From positions 1 to 35,085 of the IMG/VR virus record IMGVR_UViG_3300042691_015058: a DNA stretch of 35,085 bases, one strand, 5' to 3'. This document shows positions 7,040 through 13,010 of the stretch, in pieces; position 1 is the first letter of the stretch, and every line of letters starts with the position of its first letter. A program made the position numbers and the translations under genes. This stretch comes from a virus. The notes beneath the pieces were generated by a model. It was not told where the DNA came from, made no database searches, and saw only the letters and a list, made by a program, of their open reading frames with translations.

Positions 7040-7509
7040 AACCAATAGAACATCTCCGAGCCTTGCGACTAGCCAAGACTATTAAGTCATTTCCAAATGT
7101 CCCGGAATATGCCTTGCCGAAATATGAGTACAATCCAAACTCAGCTAATGGTCTGACAAAGTGTATCCTTGATTTTCTAAATCTATCCGGATATCAAGCG
7201 GAGCGAATAAACACAATGGGCAGGATGTTGGACAATCGGAAGACCTACACGGATGTCATCGGGAGGACGAAAACGATAGGATCGACAAAGTATATCCCGA
7301 CTAGCGGGACGAAGGGATCAGCCGACATATCGGCAACAATTAACGGGAGGTCAGTCAAGATCGAAGTCAAGTGGAAAGCAGATCGACAGTCAAAAGATCA
7401 GAAAGCATATCAAGAGCAAGTTGAACGGGCAGGAGGAGTGTACTACATTGCCAAAGATTTTGATTCATTTTACGCTTGGTTCAATGAATTTATCAAACAA
7501 AATACTTAG
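7036..7509 (+). CDS. PD-(D/E)XK nuclease, VRR-NUC-like (resolvase-type)
   Basis: In the 157-residue product the core reads SADISATINGRSVKIEVKWK, giving Asp97, Glu110 and Lys112. It is followed by QKAYQEQVERAGGVYYIA, the Q-x3-Y and AGG pattern seen in VRR-NUC nucleases. Such small phage enzymes cut branched DNA or act in recombination and repair. It overlaps the helicase stop by ATGA and precedes a candidate ssDNA-binding protein, consistent with a replication-recombination set. Its GC content returns to the level of the structural genes, unlike the helicase before it. Confidence 0.8.
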   Translation: MKPIEHLRALRLAKTIKSFPNVPEYALPKYEYNPNSANGLTKCILDFLNLSGYQAERINTMGRMLDNRKTYTDVIGRTKTIGSTKYIPTSGTKGSADISATINGRSVKIEVKWKADRQSKDQKAYQEQVERAGGVYYIAKDFDSFYAWFNEFIKQNT

Positions 7510-7514
7510 ATTTA
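7507..7514 (+). promoter_or_regulatory. Possible -7 element before the 7535 gene
   Basis: TAGATTTA at 7507-7514 overlaps the nuclease stop codon and is followed by an AACAACAAAAAC leader like those after the promoters at 520 and 9134. No convincing TTG box lies at the right distance. Confidence 0.4.
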
Positions 7515-7534
7515 CATAAATAACAACAAAAACT

Positions 7535-7822
7535 ATGAGCGAACAAAAGATTTATTGCGGATCAGGTCAGACTAAATCCGGCAACTACGGTGAGTTTTTC
7601 AAGGTATCAATTTGCCTATCGGACTTGCCTAAAGAATTTATCACAACTGCGAAAAACGGGAAGAAATACATCAATTTGAACATCAGCAAGAAGAAAGAGG
7701 CTGATCAGTATGGTAAGGACCTGTCTGTTGTTGTAGATACTTGGAAGCCGGAGCAGAAGCCAGCACAGGTTCCGGTAAAAAATATAATTGACGAAATGCA
7801 AGAAAATCAACTTCCTTTTTAA
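7535..7822 (+). CDS. Possible ssDNA-binding/replication accessory protein, 95 aa
   Basis: This 95-residue protein has a beta-rich core (SGNYGEFFKVSICLSDLP ... KYINLNISKKKEADQYGKD), a Pro/Lys-rich linker and an end of NQLPF. The order of beta core, disordered linker and short acidic/aromatic tip resembles small phage single-strand-binding proteins, but no definitive motif is present. It sits between the nuclease and a small membrane protein, with its own A/C-rich leader, so it may be made in high amounts. The assignment is tentative. Confidence 0.6.
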   Translation: MSEQKIYCGSGQTKSGNYGEFFKVSICLSDLPKEFITTAKNGKKYINLNISKKKEADQYGKDLSVVVDTWKPEQKPAQVPVKNIIDEMQENQLPF

Positions 7823-7992
7823 TGACAAAGCAGAATCTATTCAGCCTACTATCATTCTTTTCAGCTGTAGGCTGGCTTCAAATTTTAGGAGTACAGCCAG
7901 GGTTTGCCTATGCGGCCTGGATTGTTATCATTGTAACTGAATTGGGATTGCTTTACGGAATATGCTTAGACGATCAAAAAAAAGAAGAATAA
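7822..7992 (+). CDS. Small membrane protein, 56 aa
   Basis: ATG at 7822 overlaps the previous TAA (TAATG). The 56-residue frame (MTKQNLFSLLSFFSAVG...) has two hydrophobic segments, about residues 6-24 and 30-48, and a charged tail DDQKKEE. It is probably a small inner-membrane protein of unknown role. The gene is followed by an A/T-rich stretch and a promoter. Confidence 0.55.
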   Translation: MTKQNLFSLLSFFSAVGWLQILGVQPGFAYAAWIVIIVTELGLLYGICLDDQKKEE

Positions 7993-8031
7993 ACCTTCTC
8001 TGCTTTTAAAATTATATTCTAACAAATAATT

Positions 8032-8039
8032 TATATTTG
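8032..8039 (+). promoter_or_regulatory. -7 element for the XRE regulator gene
   Basis: TATATTTG at 8032-8039 lies 15 nt before the ATG at 8055, in an A/T-rich spacer of about 60 nt. The expected start is near 8045, giving a very short leader. A TTTT at 8004-8007 is the only weak -33 candidate. Confidence 0.6.
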
Positions 8040-8054
8040 CCTAAACATTAGAAT

Positions 8055-8273
8055 ATGAGTGTACTAGAAGGCGATATGATTAAGAAGGCACGCAAAGCCA
8101 AGGGACTGACACAACTTCAACTGTGTGACCGGTTGGGCATTAGCCATGCACCGATCTATCATTTGGAGAACGGTCTTGAGTCGGTTAGCCTTAAAAATTT
8201 GAGATTGATTGCCGAAGAACTGGATTTGGAAGTGATAATAAGACCGAAGGATGCCAAGCAAAGCAATAATTGA
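8055..8273 (+). CDS. XRE-family (Cro/CI-type) helix-turn-helix regulator
   Basis: The 72-residue protein contains one classical XRE domain over most of its length: IKKARKAKGLTQLQLCDRLG then ISHAPIYHLENGLESVSLKN then LRLIAEELDLEVII. It should bind an operator as a dimer. There is no C-terminal cleavage or oligomerisation domain, so it is Cro-like rather than a full CI. It begins a new transcription unit after a -7 box. The next gene overlaps its 3' end by 23 nt. With no integrase in the genome, a lysis/lysogeny role is uncertain; control of early genes is an alternative. Confidence 0.82.
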   Translation: MSVLEGDMIKKARKAKGLTQLQLCDRLGISHAPIYHLENGLESVSLKNLRLIAEELDLEVIIRPKDAKQSNN

Positions 8274-8502
8274 TAAGCCGGATTATTCACTAGCCATCCG
8301 TTACCGAAAAAGAGATGGTCAATGGTCTGAATGGAAGGATCGGGGTTATGGCAAGTTTGAATCCATCGAGATAGTTCAGATGCAGATTAGGATTCTTGCA
8401 TCGGCTTATCCAAAGAAGGAGAAGGAGGTTCGATTTGAAAAGGATGGCGTTCTTTGTGATTTTATGGGAAATCCATCCGGAAAAGTTATTGAGTTGAAAT
8501 GA
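8251..8502 (+). CDS. Small protein, 83 aa, unknown
   Basis: The frame starts at ATG 8251 inside the 3' end of the XRE gene, preceded by purine-rich GAAGG. The 83-residue product (MPSKAIIDKPDYSLAIRYR...) is basic and beta-prone: YRKRDGQWSEWKDRGYGKF, then a helix, then two strands ending GKVIELK. It might be a partner of the regulator, as small genes overlapping an XRE gene sometimes are, but no toxin-antitoxin family is recognised. A minus-strand frame over the same DNA is a shadow. Confidence 0.6.
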   Translation: MPSKAIIDKPDYSLAIRYRKRDGQWSEWKDRGYGKFESIEIVQMQIRILASAYPKKEKEVRFEKDGVLCDFMGNPSGKVIELK

Positions 8503-8597
8503 TTCATCCAACACCACAGCCCGCCTAGTCGACTCGAGCGATGACAATAAAGAGAAGCGGGATGGATAGATTGACGGCATGGAATAGACCTGCAAAT
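8503..8597 (+). other. Non-coding leader to the tRNA-like element
   Basis: No convincing gene is visible. The stretch holds an inverted pair CCCGC/GCGGG (about 8520-8560) and fused GTCGAC and CTCGAG palindromes. It probably forms part of the same structured transcript as the tRNA-like element. Confidence 0.35.
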
Positions 8598-8745
8598 AGT
8601 CAGGTGGCGAAATTGGCTTAGACGCTGCAATTATAATGGACATTGATCACATACTTGCCTGAAGGTCGATAGGTCATTATAGTGAAGAAAAATCGGGATG
8701 ATGGCAAGTCACCGTTTGCAGGTTCGAATCCTGTCCTGACTGCAA
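8598..8745 (+). ncRNA. tRNA-like RNA (Leu-type D and T arms) with a long hairpin instead of an anticodon arm
   Basis: A perfect 7-bp acceptor-type stem AGTCAGG (8598-8604) / CCTGACT (8735-8741) encloses a tRNA D-arm with an A-box (TGGCGAAATTGG, 8605-8616; stem 8607-8609/8623-8625) and a canonical T-arm (GCAGG TTCGAAT CCTGT, 8718-8734). Between the arms lie 92 nt instead of the roughly 35 of a leucine tRNA, and no 5-bp/7-nt anticodon arm can be drawn. Instead 8630-8639 pairs with 8674-8683 and 8642-8648 with 8664-8670 to give a long hairpin. The 3' end reads GCAA, not CCA. It could be a tRNA mimic, a decayed tRNA or one with a tiny insert. Confidence 0.55.
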
Positions 8746-8829
8746 TCATAGTGTTAATTGGGTTTCATTAGTACGGGTCGCAAGTGCCTTACAGTTGCTT
8801 TGGATTTCATATTGGTTATTTGGATCAAG

Positions 8830-8857
8830 TCCCGAGTCTTTGATTCGGGATTTTTTT
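8830..8857 (+). terminator. Intrinsic terminator after the tRNA-like region
   Basis: TCCCGA (8830-8835) pairs with TCGGGA (8845-8850) around a 9-nt loop and is followed by seven T (8851-8857). It ends the transcript carrying the XRE gene and tRNA-like RNA. 8746-8829 shows no gene. Confidence 0.8.
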
Positions 8858-8872
8858 CATAGATTTAAAGTT

Positions 8873-9073
8873 ATGCGACCACAACACTACGGAGGGGAAG
8901 AAAACCCTCACGAACCGATAAAGATCATTGAACATTACGGATTAGGCTTCCATCTAGGGAACTGCATTAAGTACCTGCTCAGAGCCGGAAAGAAGGGAAG
9001 TGAGATTGAAGACTTGGAAAAGGCTAGGTGGTACTTGGATAGGCAGATTGAGAATTTAAAGAAGTCATATTGA
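8873..9073 (+). CDS. DUF3310 family protein, 66 aa
   Basis: I choose ATG 8873 (MRPQHYGGEENPHEPIKI...) because the TTG alternative at 8795 would place coding sequence across the terminator. The sequence YGGEENPHEP, LGFHLGNCIKYLLRAGKKG and DLEKARWYLDRQIE is the DUF3310 signature found in many phage early regions. These small proteins are often linked to nucleotide metabolism in phage annotation, but the function is not established. The gene is flanked by terminators on both sides, so it must have its own promoter; TAGATTTA at 8860 is the only candidate. Confidence 0.85.
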   Translation: MRPQHYGGEENPHEPIKIIEHYGLGFHLGNCIKYLLRAGKKGSEIEDLEKARWYLDRQIENLKKSY

Positions 9074-9096
9074 TGTTTGGTTGTTTTGTTGGAAAG

Positions 9097-9124
9097 TCCG
9101 GAATAATAATTCCGGATTTTTTTT
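9097..9124 (+). terminator. Intrinsic terminator after the DUF3310 gene
   Basis: An 8-bp stem TCCGGAAT (9097-9104) / ATTCCGGA (9109-9116) with a 4-nt loop is followed by eight T (9117-9124). Confidence 0.9.
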
Positions 9125-9133
9125 GCTAGATAC

Positions 9134-9165
9134 TTGACATGAATCTAAGAAATTTCTTATATTTA
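9134..9165 (+). promoter_or_regulatory. Promoter for the 9191 gene
   Basis: TTG at 9134-9136, then 21 nt, then TATATTTA at 9158-9165. The spacer contains GAATCTAAGAAAT, also found at the same place in the promoter at 520-551. The leader is A/C-rich (AACAATTAAAACAAACAAC). Confidence 0.7.
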
Positions 9166-9190
9166 CATAACAATTAAAACAAACAACATC

Positions 9191-9349
9191 ATGGCAACTT
9201 ACTTTAATAAAGCAACTGGAGAAACATACACGTTAAAAGGTGTTAATTCATTAAAACAAGCATGGAATATGGCAGAATTTGTATGTAAAAGAAATGATTG
9301 GAATTTATCAATGTTTTGTAACGATGTAAGGGTAAAATATGAAGCCTAA
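9191..9349 (+). CDS. Small protein, 52 aa, unknown
   Basis: ATG at 9191 opens a 52-codon frame (MATYFNKATGETYTLKG... ending VRVKYEA). It has its own promoter and an A/C-rich leader, and is flanked by terminators, so it is an independent transcription unit. The product has a beta hairpin-like start and a helix with two cysteines. Its promoter closely resembles that of the 58-aa protein at 582, so the two may be expressed together. No family is recognised. Confidence 0.6.
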   Translation: MATYFNKATGETYTLKGVNSLKQAWNMAEFVCKRNDWNLSMFCNDVRVKYEA

Positions 9350-9350
9350 A

Positions 9351-9380
9351 AAGCCTGGTTTTAAATCGGACTTTTTTTTT
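9351..9380 (+). terminator. Weak hairpin with long T tract
   Basis: An imperfect stem (AAGCCTG with CGGACT, one mismatch and a G-U pair) is followed by nine or more T up to 9380. This is probably the terminator of the 9191 unit. Confidence 0.45.
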
Positions 9381-9382
9381 GT

Positions 9383-9390
9383 TAGATTTG
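9383..9390 (+). promoter_or_regulatory. -7 element (TAGATTTG)
   Basis: TAGATTTG at 9383-9390 directly follows the T tract. An ATG begins only 3 nt after it, at 9394, so a transcript would be leaderless or start inside that codon. Confidence 0.45.
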
Positions 9391-9393
9391 AAT

Positions 9394-9447
9394 ATGAATT
9401 TTAGAACGGTCAAACTTTCAGAGATTAAGACTAATCCAATTGTTTAA
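9394..9447 (+). pseudogene. 17-codon remnant resembling a ParB-like N-terminus
   Basis: The frame reads MNFRTVKLSEIKTNPIV and stops. VKLSEIKTNP resembles the first strand and motif of ParB-like domains (compare ISDLKPAPYNPR at the start of the 10133 protein). It looks like the truncated start of a ParB-type gene left upstream of the HNH gene. It is too short to be sure and could be chance. Confidence 0.3.
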
Positions 9448-9452
9448 TCTAT

Positions 9453-9475
9453 CATTCGGTGAATGGGATTTTTTT
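9453..9475 (+). terminator. Short hairpin terminator upstream of the HNH gene
   Basis: CATTC (9453-9457) and GAATG (9461-9465) form a 5-bp stem with a 3-nt loop, followed by GGA and seven T (9469-9475). A TATATTTG -7 box (9477-9484) follows at once. Confidence 0.6.
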
Positions 9476-9488
9476 GTATATTTGACTT

Positions 9489-10136
9489 ATGAATGTATTT
9501 ATTTGTAAAAGTTGCAATAAGGAATTTGAAAGTAAGAAAAAATGTAAATCAAGGGTTCCAAAATTTTGCTCAATTAAATGTTACGGTCAATCGTTAAAGA
9601 TTGTAAAAAACTGCAAATTATGCGGAAGTGAAATAGAAAACAAACATTCAGTTAGTTTAAAAAATAGAGTTTATTGTTCTAAAATTTGTCAAAGTAAGTC
9701 AAGAAAAAATATACCGCTAAGTGAGGAATGGAAAAAAGCATTAAGCGAGGGTAGAAAAAAATCAGAAAAATGCAAAGGTTTAAATTTGTATAATTGGAAA
9801 GGCGGAAAAGAAACAAAAAAAATCAGATTAAAAACCTCATTTTACAAAAGGAAAAAAGCATTAACAAAGGATATGCCCGTAGAATTTTTGAATAAAATTT
9901 TACTAGCACAAAATAATCAATGTTTTTTTTGTGAATCAGAATTTGAAAAATACAAAGCTATTGAACATTTAACTCCAGTATCAAGGGGAGGAGATAATGA
10001 AATTTATAATTTGGTTTATTCCTGCAAAAGTTGCAACTCTAAAAAGAGACAAAAAACATTAGAAGAATTTGCAATAAAAGAAAAAAGACTAGATTGGATT
10101 AATAAATGGGAATCAGTTTTTAGTGAAGCCTTATGA
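9489..10136 (+). CDS. HNH endonuclease with N-terminal zinc fingers
   Basis: The 215-residue protein has two Cys4-type zinc ribbons in its first 75 residues (CKSCNKEF...FCSIKC and CKLCGSEI...YCSKIC), a basic linker with WKGGKE, and an HNH domain: CFFCESEFEKYKAIEHLTPV, SRGGDNEIYNLVYSC and CKSCNSKK. This layout is typical of free-standing phage homing endonucleases, which cut unmarked alleles and spread themselves. The gene is strongly A/T- and Lys-rich compared with its neighbours, suggesting recent arrival. A -7 box ends 4 nt before the ATG. Its stop overlaps the ParB-methyltransferase start (ATGA). Confidence 0.85.
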   Translation: MNVFICKSCNKEFESKKKCKSRVPKFCSIKCYGQSLKIVKNCKLCGSEIENKHSVSLKNRVYCSKICQSKSRKNIPLSEEWKKALSEGRKKSEKCKGLNLYNWKGGKETKKIRLKTSFYKRKKALTKDMPVEFLNKILLAQNNQCFFCESEFEKYKAIEHLTPVSRGGDNEIYNLVYSCKSCNSKKRQKTLEEFAIKEKRLDWINKWESVFSEAL

Positions 10137-11311
10137 TAATAGAAAAGAAAAAAATATCGGATTTAAAGCCAGCACCTTACAACCCAAGGAAAAGCAACGA
10201 AAAACAGGAAAAACATTTAAAGACTTCGTTGGAGAAATTTGGTGTAGTTGAACCAATTATTTTTAATAAGCAAACTGGATTTATTGTTGGGGGTCATTTC
10301 AGAGTAAGAGAATTAAAAAAGTTAGGATATAAAGAAGTTGATTGCGTTATTGTCGATTTAAGCCAAGAAGACGAAAAAGAATTAAACATTCGTCTAAATG
10401 CAAATACTGGCGAATGGGACTGGGAGATGATTGCCAATGAATGGGATTCAGAGCAGTTGGAAGAGTGGGGGTTGGATATTCCTGAATTTGAAGTCAAAGA
10501 GGAATTCTCTGCTGAAGAGGATGATTTTGACGAAGCACCGCCTGAGAATCCTATTACTGTATTTGGCGATCTTTACGAGATTGGAGAGCATCGTTTGCTT
10601 TGTGGGGATAGTACTCAAACAGTTGCTTTTCAAAAATTAATGCAAGGAGAACTTGCAGATATGGTTATAACAGATCCACCTTATAATGTATCTTATGAGG
10701 GAAAAACAAAGGACTCTTTAACTATCCAAAATGATTCAATGAGTAATGATGATTTTTACACATTCCTGTATGATTTCTATTCAGCTTTAACCACGGCAGT
10801 AAAAAAAGGAGGTGCAATTTATGTTTGGCATGCTTCAAGTGAAATTATAAATTTTGCTAAAGCAATGGTTGATGCTGGATGGCTTTTAAAACAACAATTA
10901 ATTTGGGTAAAAAATAGTATGGTTATGGGAAGACAAGACTATCAATGGAAACATGAACCTTGTCTTTATGGATGGCTTGACGGAGGAAGCCACAATTGGT
11001 ATTCAGATCGAAAACAAACAACTGTGATTGAATTTGATCGTCCAAATAGAAATGGAGAACATCCTACTATGAAACCTATTGGATTGTTTGCTTACCAAAT
11101 AGAAAATTCATCAAAACAAGGAGATATTATAATTGATGCTTTTGGGGGTAGTGGAACTACAATGGTGGCTTGCGAGCAAATAAAAAGAAAGGCAAGGATT
11201 ATTGAGTTTGACCCTAAATACTGCGATGTAATAGTTAGGAGAATGATTAAACTTGATCCAAACTTAAAAATTAAAAGAAATGGAGAGGATTTTACATTGC
11301 CAGATAAATAA
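10133..11311 (+). CDS. ParB-like domain fused to DNA methyltransferase (N4/N6 type)
   Basis: Residues 1-115 form a ParB-like nuclease/CTPase-fold domain (ISDLKPAPYNPR, FGVVEPIIF, GFIVGGHFRVRELKKLGY). Residues about 140-390 are an amino-methyltransferase with DPPYNV at 181-186 and FGGSGTT at 337-343, the catalytic motif preceding the AdoMet motif as in beta-class enzymes. Such fusions are common in phages and probably methylate phage DNA at a specific site, shielding it from host restriction; the target is unknown. There is no companion restriction nuclease. The gene overlaps the HNH gene and leads into the packaging genes. Confidence 0.9.
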   Translation: MIIEKKKISDLKPAPYNPRKSNEKQEKHLKTSLEKFGVVEPIIFNKQTGFIVGGHFRVRELKKLGYKEVDCVIVDLSQEDEKELNIRLNANTGEWDWEMIANEWDSEQLEEWGLDIPEFEVKEEFSAEEDDFDEAPPENPITVFGDLYEIGEHRLLCGDSTQTVAFQKLMQGELADMVITDPPYNVSYEGKTKDSLTIQNDSMSNDDFYTFLYDFYSALTTAVKKGGAIYVWHASSEIINFAKAMVDAGWLLKQQLIWVKNSMVMGRQDYQWKHEPCLYGWLDGGSHNWYSDRKQTTVIEFDRPNRNGEHPTMKPIGLFAYQIENSSKQGDIIIDAFGGSGTTMVACEQIKRKARIIEFDPKYCDVIVRRMIKLDPNLKIKRNGEDFTLPDK

Positions 11312-11444
11312 TAAAAATGGTTTTAAGTATGGCGAAAATGGTAAATGCTATACTTATAATCAAAATGATAAAAGTAAGCTAAAGGCTTTTGAGTTAGCAA
11401 AAAATGATCAAATAAATGGCATACGACAGAACAAAAATATTTGA
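11280..11444 (+). CDS. Small GKCYTY-motif phage protein, 54 aa
   Basis: ATG 11280 opens a 54-codon frame overlapping the methyltransferase end by 32 nt and the next gene by 29 nt. The core NKNGFKYGENGKCYTYNQ followed by a Lys-rich helix (KLKAFELAKNDQINGI) matches from memory a small protein recurrent in Bacteroidota phages near packaging and head genes (W/YG.SGKCYTY...KA..QG.AI). It explains the otherwise empty 104 nt between methyltransferase and terminase. The exact start is uncertain and the function unknown. Confidence 0.55.
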   Translation: MERILHCQINNKNGFKYGENGKCYTYNQNDKSKLKAFELAKNDQINGIRQNKNI

Positions 11445-11790
11445 ACAAGCTAAAGAGGCAATTCAAAAGCACAAGCTATTCTTTATGGATGAAGTGCCTG
11501 ATTTTTTGCCTTGTAGCAGGTCAACCTTTTACGATTATTTTCCTGATGGTTCGGACGAATTGGACACCTTTAAAAGCCTGATAGCAATAAATAAAACAGA
11601 GATAAAGACTTCACTTCGTTCCAAATGGTACAAGTCAAATGCTCCAGCTCTTCAGCTTGCTCTTTACAAGTTGATTGCTACACCAGAAGAACATAAGGCA
11701 TTGCAGATGCAGTACAATGATCACACCACAGGAGGAGAGAAGATACTGCCAAAAATAGTTTGGGAAGATGCCAATCCTGACGAATTATAA
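11416..11790 (+). CDS. Terminase small subunit-like protein
   Basis: The 124-residue protein starts with a helical DNA-binding-like domain: FEQAKEAIQKHKLFFMDEVP then PCSRSTFYDYFPDG, an HTH of the type found in Bacteroidota phage small terminases. It ends with the linker KILPKIVWEDANPDEL. It lies immediately upstream of the large subunit and overlaps it by 23 nt. The small subunit recognises packaging sites on phage DNA and regulates the motor. The identity comes from gene order plus the HTH; sequence alone would be weaker. Confidence 0.75.
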   Translation: MAYDRTKIFEQAKEAIQKHKLFFMDEVPDFLPCSRSTFYDYFPDGSDELDTFKSLIAINKTEIKTSLRSKWYKSNAPALQLALYKLIATPEEHKALQMQYNDHTTGGEKILPKIVWEDANPDEL

Positions 11791-12979
11791 GCCTTTACTG
11801 TACGGCAAAAGCAGATATTTTTTAGTTACAGGTGGCAGAGGCTCTGGAAAGTCATATTCACTTAATTATCTTCTTTTAAGGCTTACCTACAATAAAAACC
11901 ATGTCATTCTATTCACTAGATGGACAATGGTGTCAGCCAATATCTCTATCATTCCTGAGTTTATCGACAAGATAGAACTTGAAGGATGGCAAAATGATTT
12001 TACAATCACTCAGAATGAGATTGTAAATAATTTGACAGGTTCAAAGATTCTTTTCCGTGGAATCAAGACAAGTCAAGGAACGGCAACTGCTAATCTAAAA
12101 TCTATTGCAGGAGTTACCACATGGGTATTGGATGAAGCGGAGGAACTTGTTGATGAAGATGTATTTGATAGAATTGATTTATCTGTACGTTCACTTGATG
12201 CTCCAAACAGAGTGATAATGGTAATGAATCCATCGTTTAAATCTCATTGGATTTATAAGCGGTTTATTACCAATCACAGGGAAGATACAACCTACATTCA
12301 TACCACCTACCTTCACAATAAGAAAAACTTATCTAAGTCTTTTCTTGATCAAGCTGGCAGGGTAAAGGAAGAAAACCTCCATCGCTACGAACATTTATTC
12401 TTAGGCAAGTGGCTAGACGATGCTGAAGGATTGCTATGGAATAGACCGATACTTGAAAGAGCAAGGATAGTATCAAAGCCTGACCTAAAGAGAATAGTTG
12501 TAGCCATTGATCCTGCTGCAACTTCCAACATGGAAAGTGATGAGACAGGAATCATTGTGGCAGGTAAAGACCAAGACGGTAAAGGATATGTTTTGGAAGA
12601 CTTGTCCGGAAAGTATTCACCTAATGAATGGGGCAAAATAGCCCAACAAGCAGCGAAGAATTGGAATGCTGATTGTATTGTAGCTGAAAAGAACATGGGT
12701 GGTGACATGGTTGAATCTGTTATCAAGTCAACAGGTACACCCACAAGGATCAAATTGGTTACTGCCACCAAAGGTAAATATGTCAGAGCAGAACCTATCT
12801 ACTCTTTGTACGAACAACACAAAATTTACCATGTCGGGCATTTTCCGTTACTTGAATCTCAAATGATTACCTTTGATCCTGATAAGGGGAAATCACCTGA
12901 CCGGGTCGATGCCCTTGTATGGGGTATGACTGAACTGATGTTAGGCGTTCAGAAGGTCGCATTTGGAATAATTCAATAA
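11768..12979 (+). CDS. terL: Terminase large subunit (PBSX/Terminase_3-like)
   Basis: The 403-residue packaging motor has Walker A GGRGSGKS at 22-29 and Walker B VLDEAEEL with Asp122-Glu123. The C-terminal RNase H-fold nuclease has VVAIDPAATS (Asp248), an acidic ESDETG stretch, and a final DRVDALVWG (Asp381). Its length is normal for the family. It translocates DNA into proheads and cuts concatemers. ATG 11768 overlaps the small-subunit gene; no other good start precedes the Walker motif. About 30 nt separate it from the portal gene. Confidence 0.93.
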   Translation: MPILTNYKPLLYGKSRYFLVTGGRGSGKSYSLNYLLLRLTYNKNHVILFTRWTMVSANISIIPEFIDKIELEGWQNDFTITQNEIVNNLTGSKILFRGIKTSQGTATANLKSIAGVTTWVLDEAEELVDEDVFDRIDLSVRSLDAPNRVIMVMNPSFKSHWIYKRFITNHREDTTYIHTTYLHNKKNLSKSFLDQAGRVKEENLHRYEHLFLGKWLDDAEGLLWNRPILERARIVSKPDLKRIVVAIDPAATSNMESDETGIIVAGKDQDGKGYVLEDLSGKYSPNEWGKIAQQAAKNWNADCIVAEKNMGGDMVESVIKSTGTPTRIKLVTATKGKYVRAEPIYSLYEQHKIYHVGHFPLLESQMITFDPDKGKSPDRVDALVWGMTELMLGVQKVAFGIIQ

Positions 12980-13010
12980 AAAACTAAATTTCCAAAAAAA
13001 TAAAGATGAA

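Noticed and set aside
8527-8541. Adjacent SalI and XhoI sites (GTCGACTCGAG) looking like a cloning linker
   Set aside because: Only 11 nt, with no vector sequence around; chance or part of an RNA stem is as likely.
8598-8745. tmRNA or ordinary tRNA
   Set aside because: There is no tag-peptide frame or tmRNA-type 5' end, and no 5-bp/7-nt anticodon arm; I call it tRNA-like only.
8598-8745. attP site from a host tRNA
   Set aside because: Both acceptor strands and the D arm are present, not only a 3' fragment, and no integrase was found.
8795-8872. TTG-started extension of the DUF3310 gene
   Set aside because: It would run through the intrinsic terminator at 8830-8857, and the family's conserved sequence starts at the ATG at 8873.
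12333-12771. Minus-strand open frames inside the large terminase gene (also 13652-13882, 14689-15006, 23152-23571, 30301-30624)
   Set aside because: They lie wholly inside well-supported plus-strand genes, have no start context or homology, and are shadows caused by base composition.
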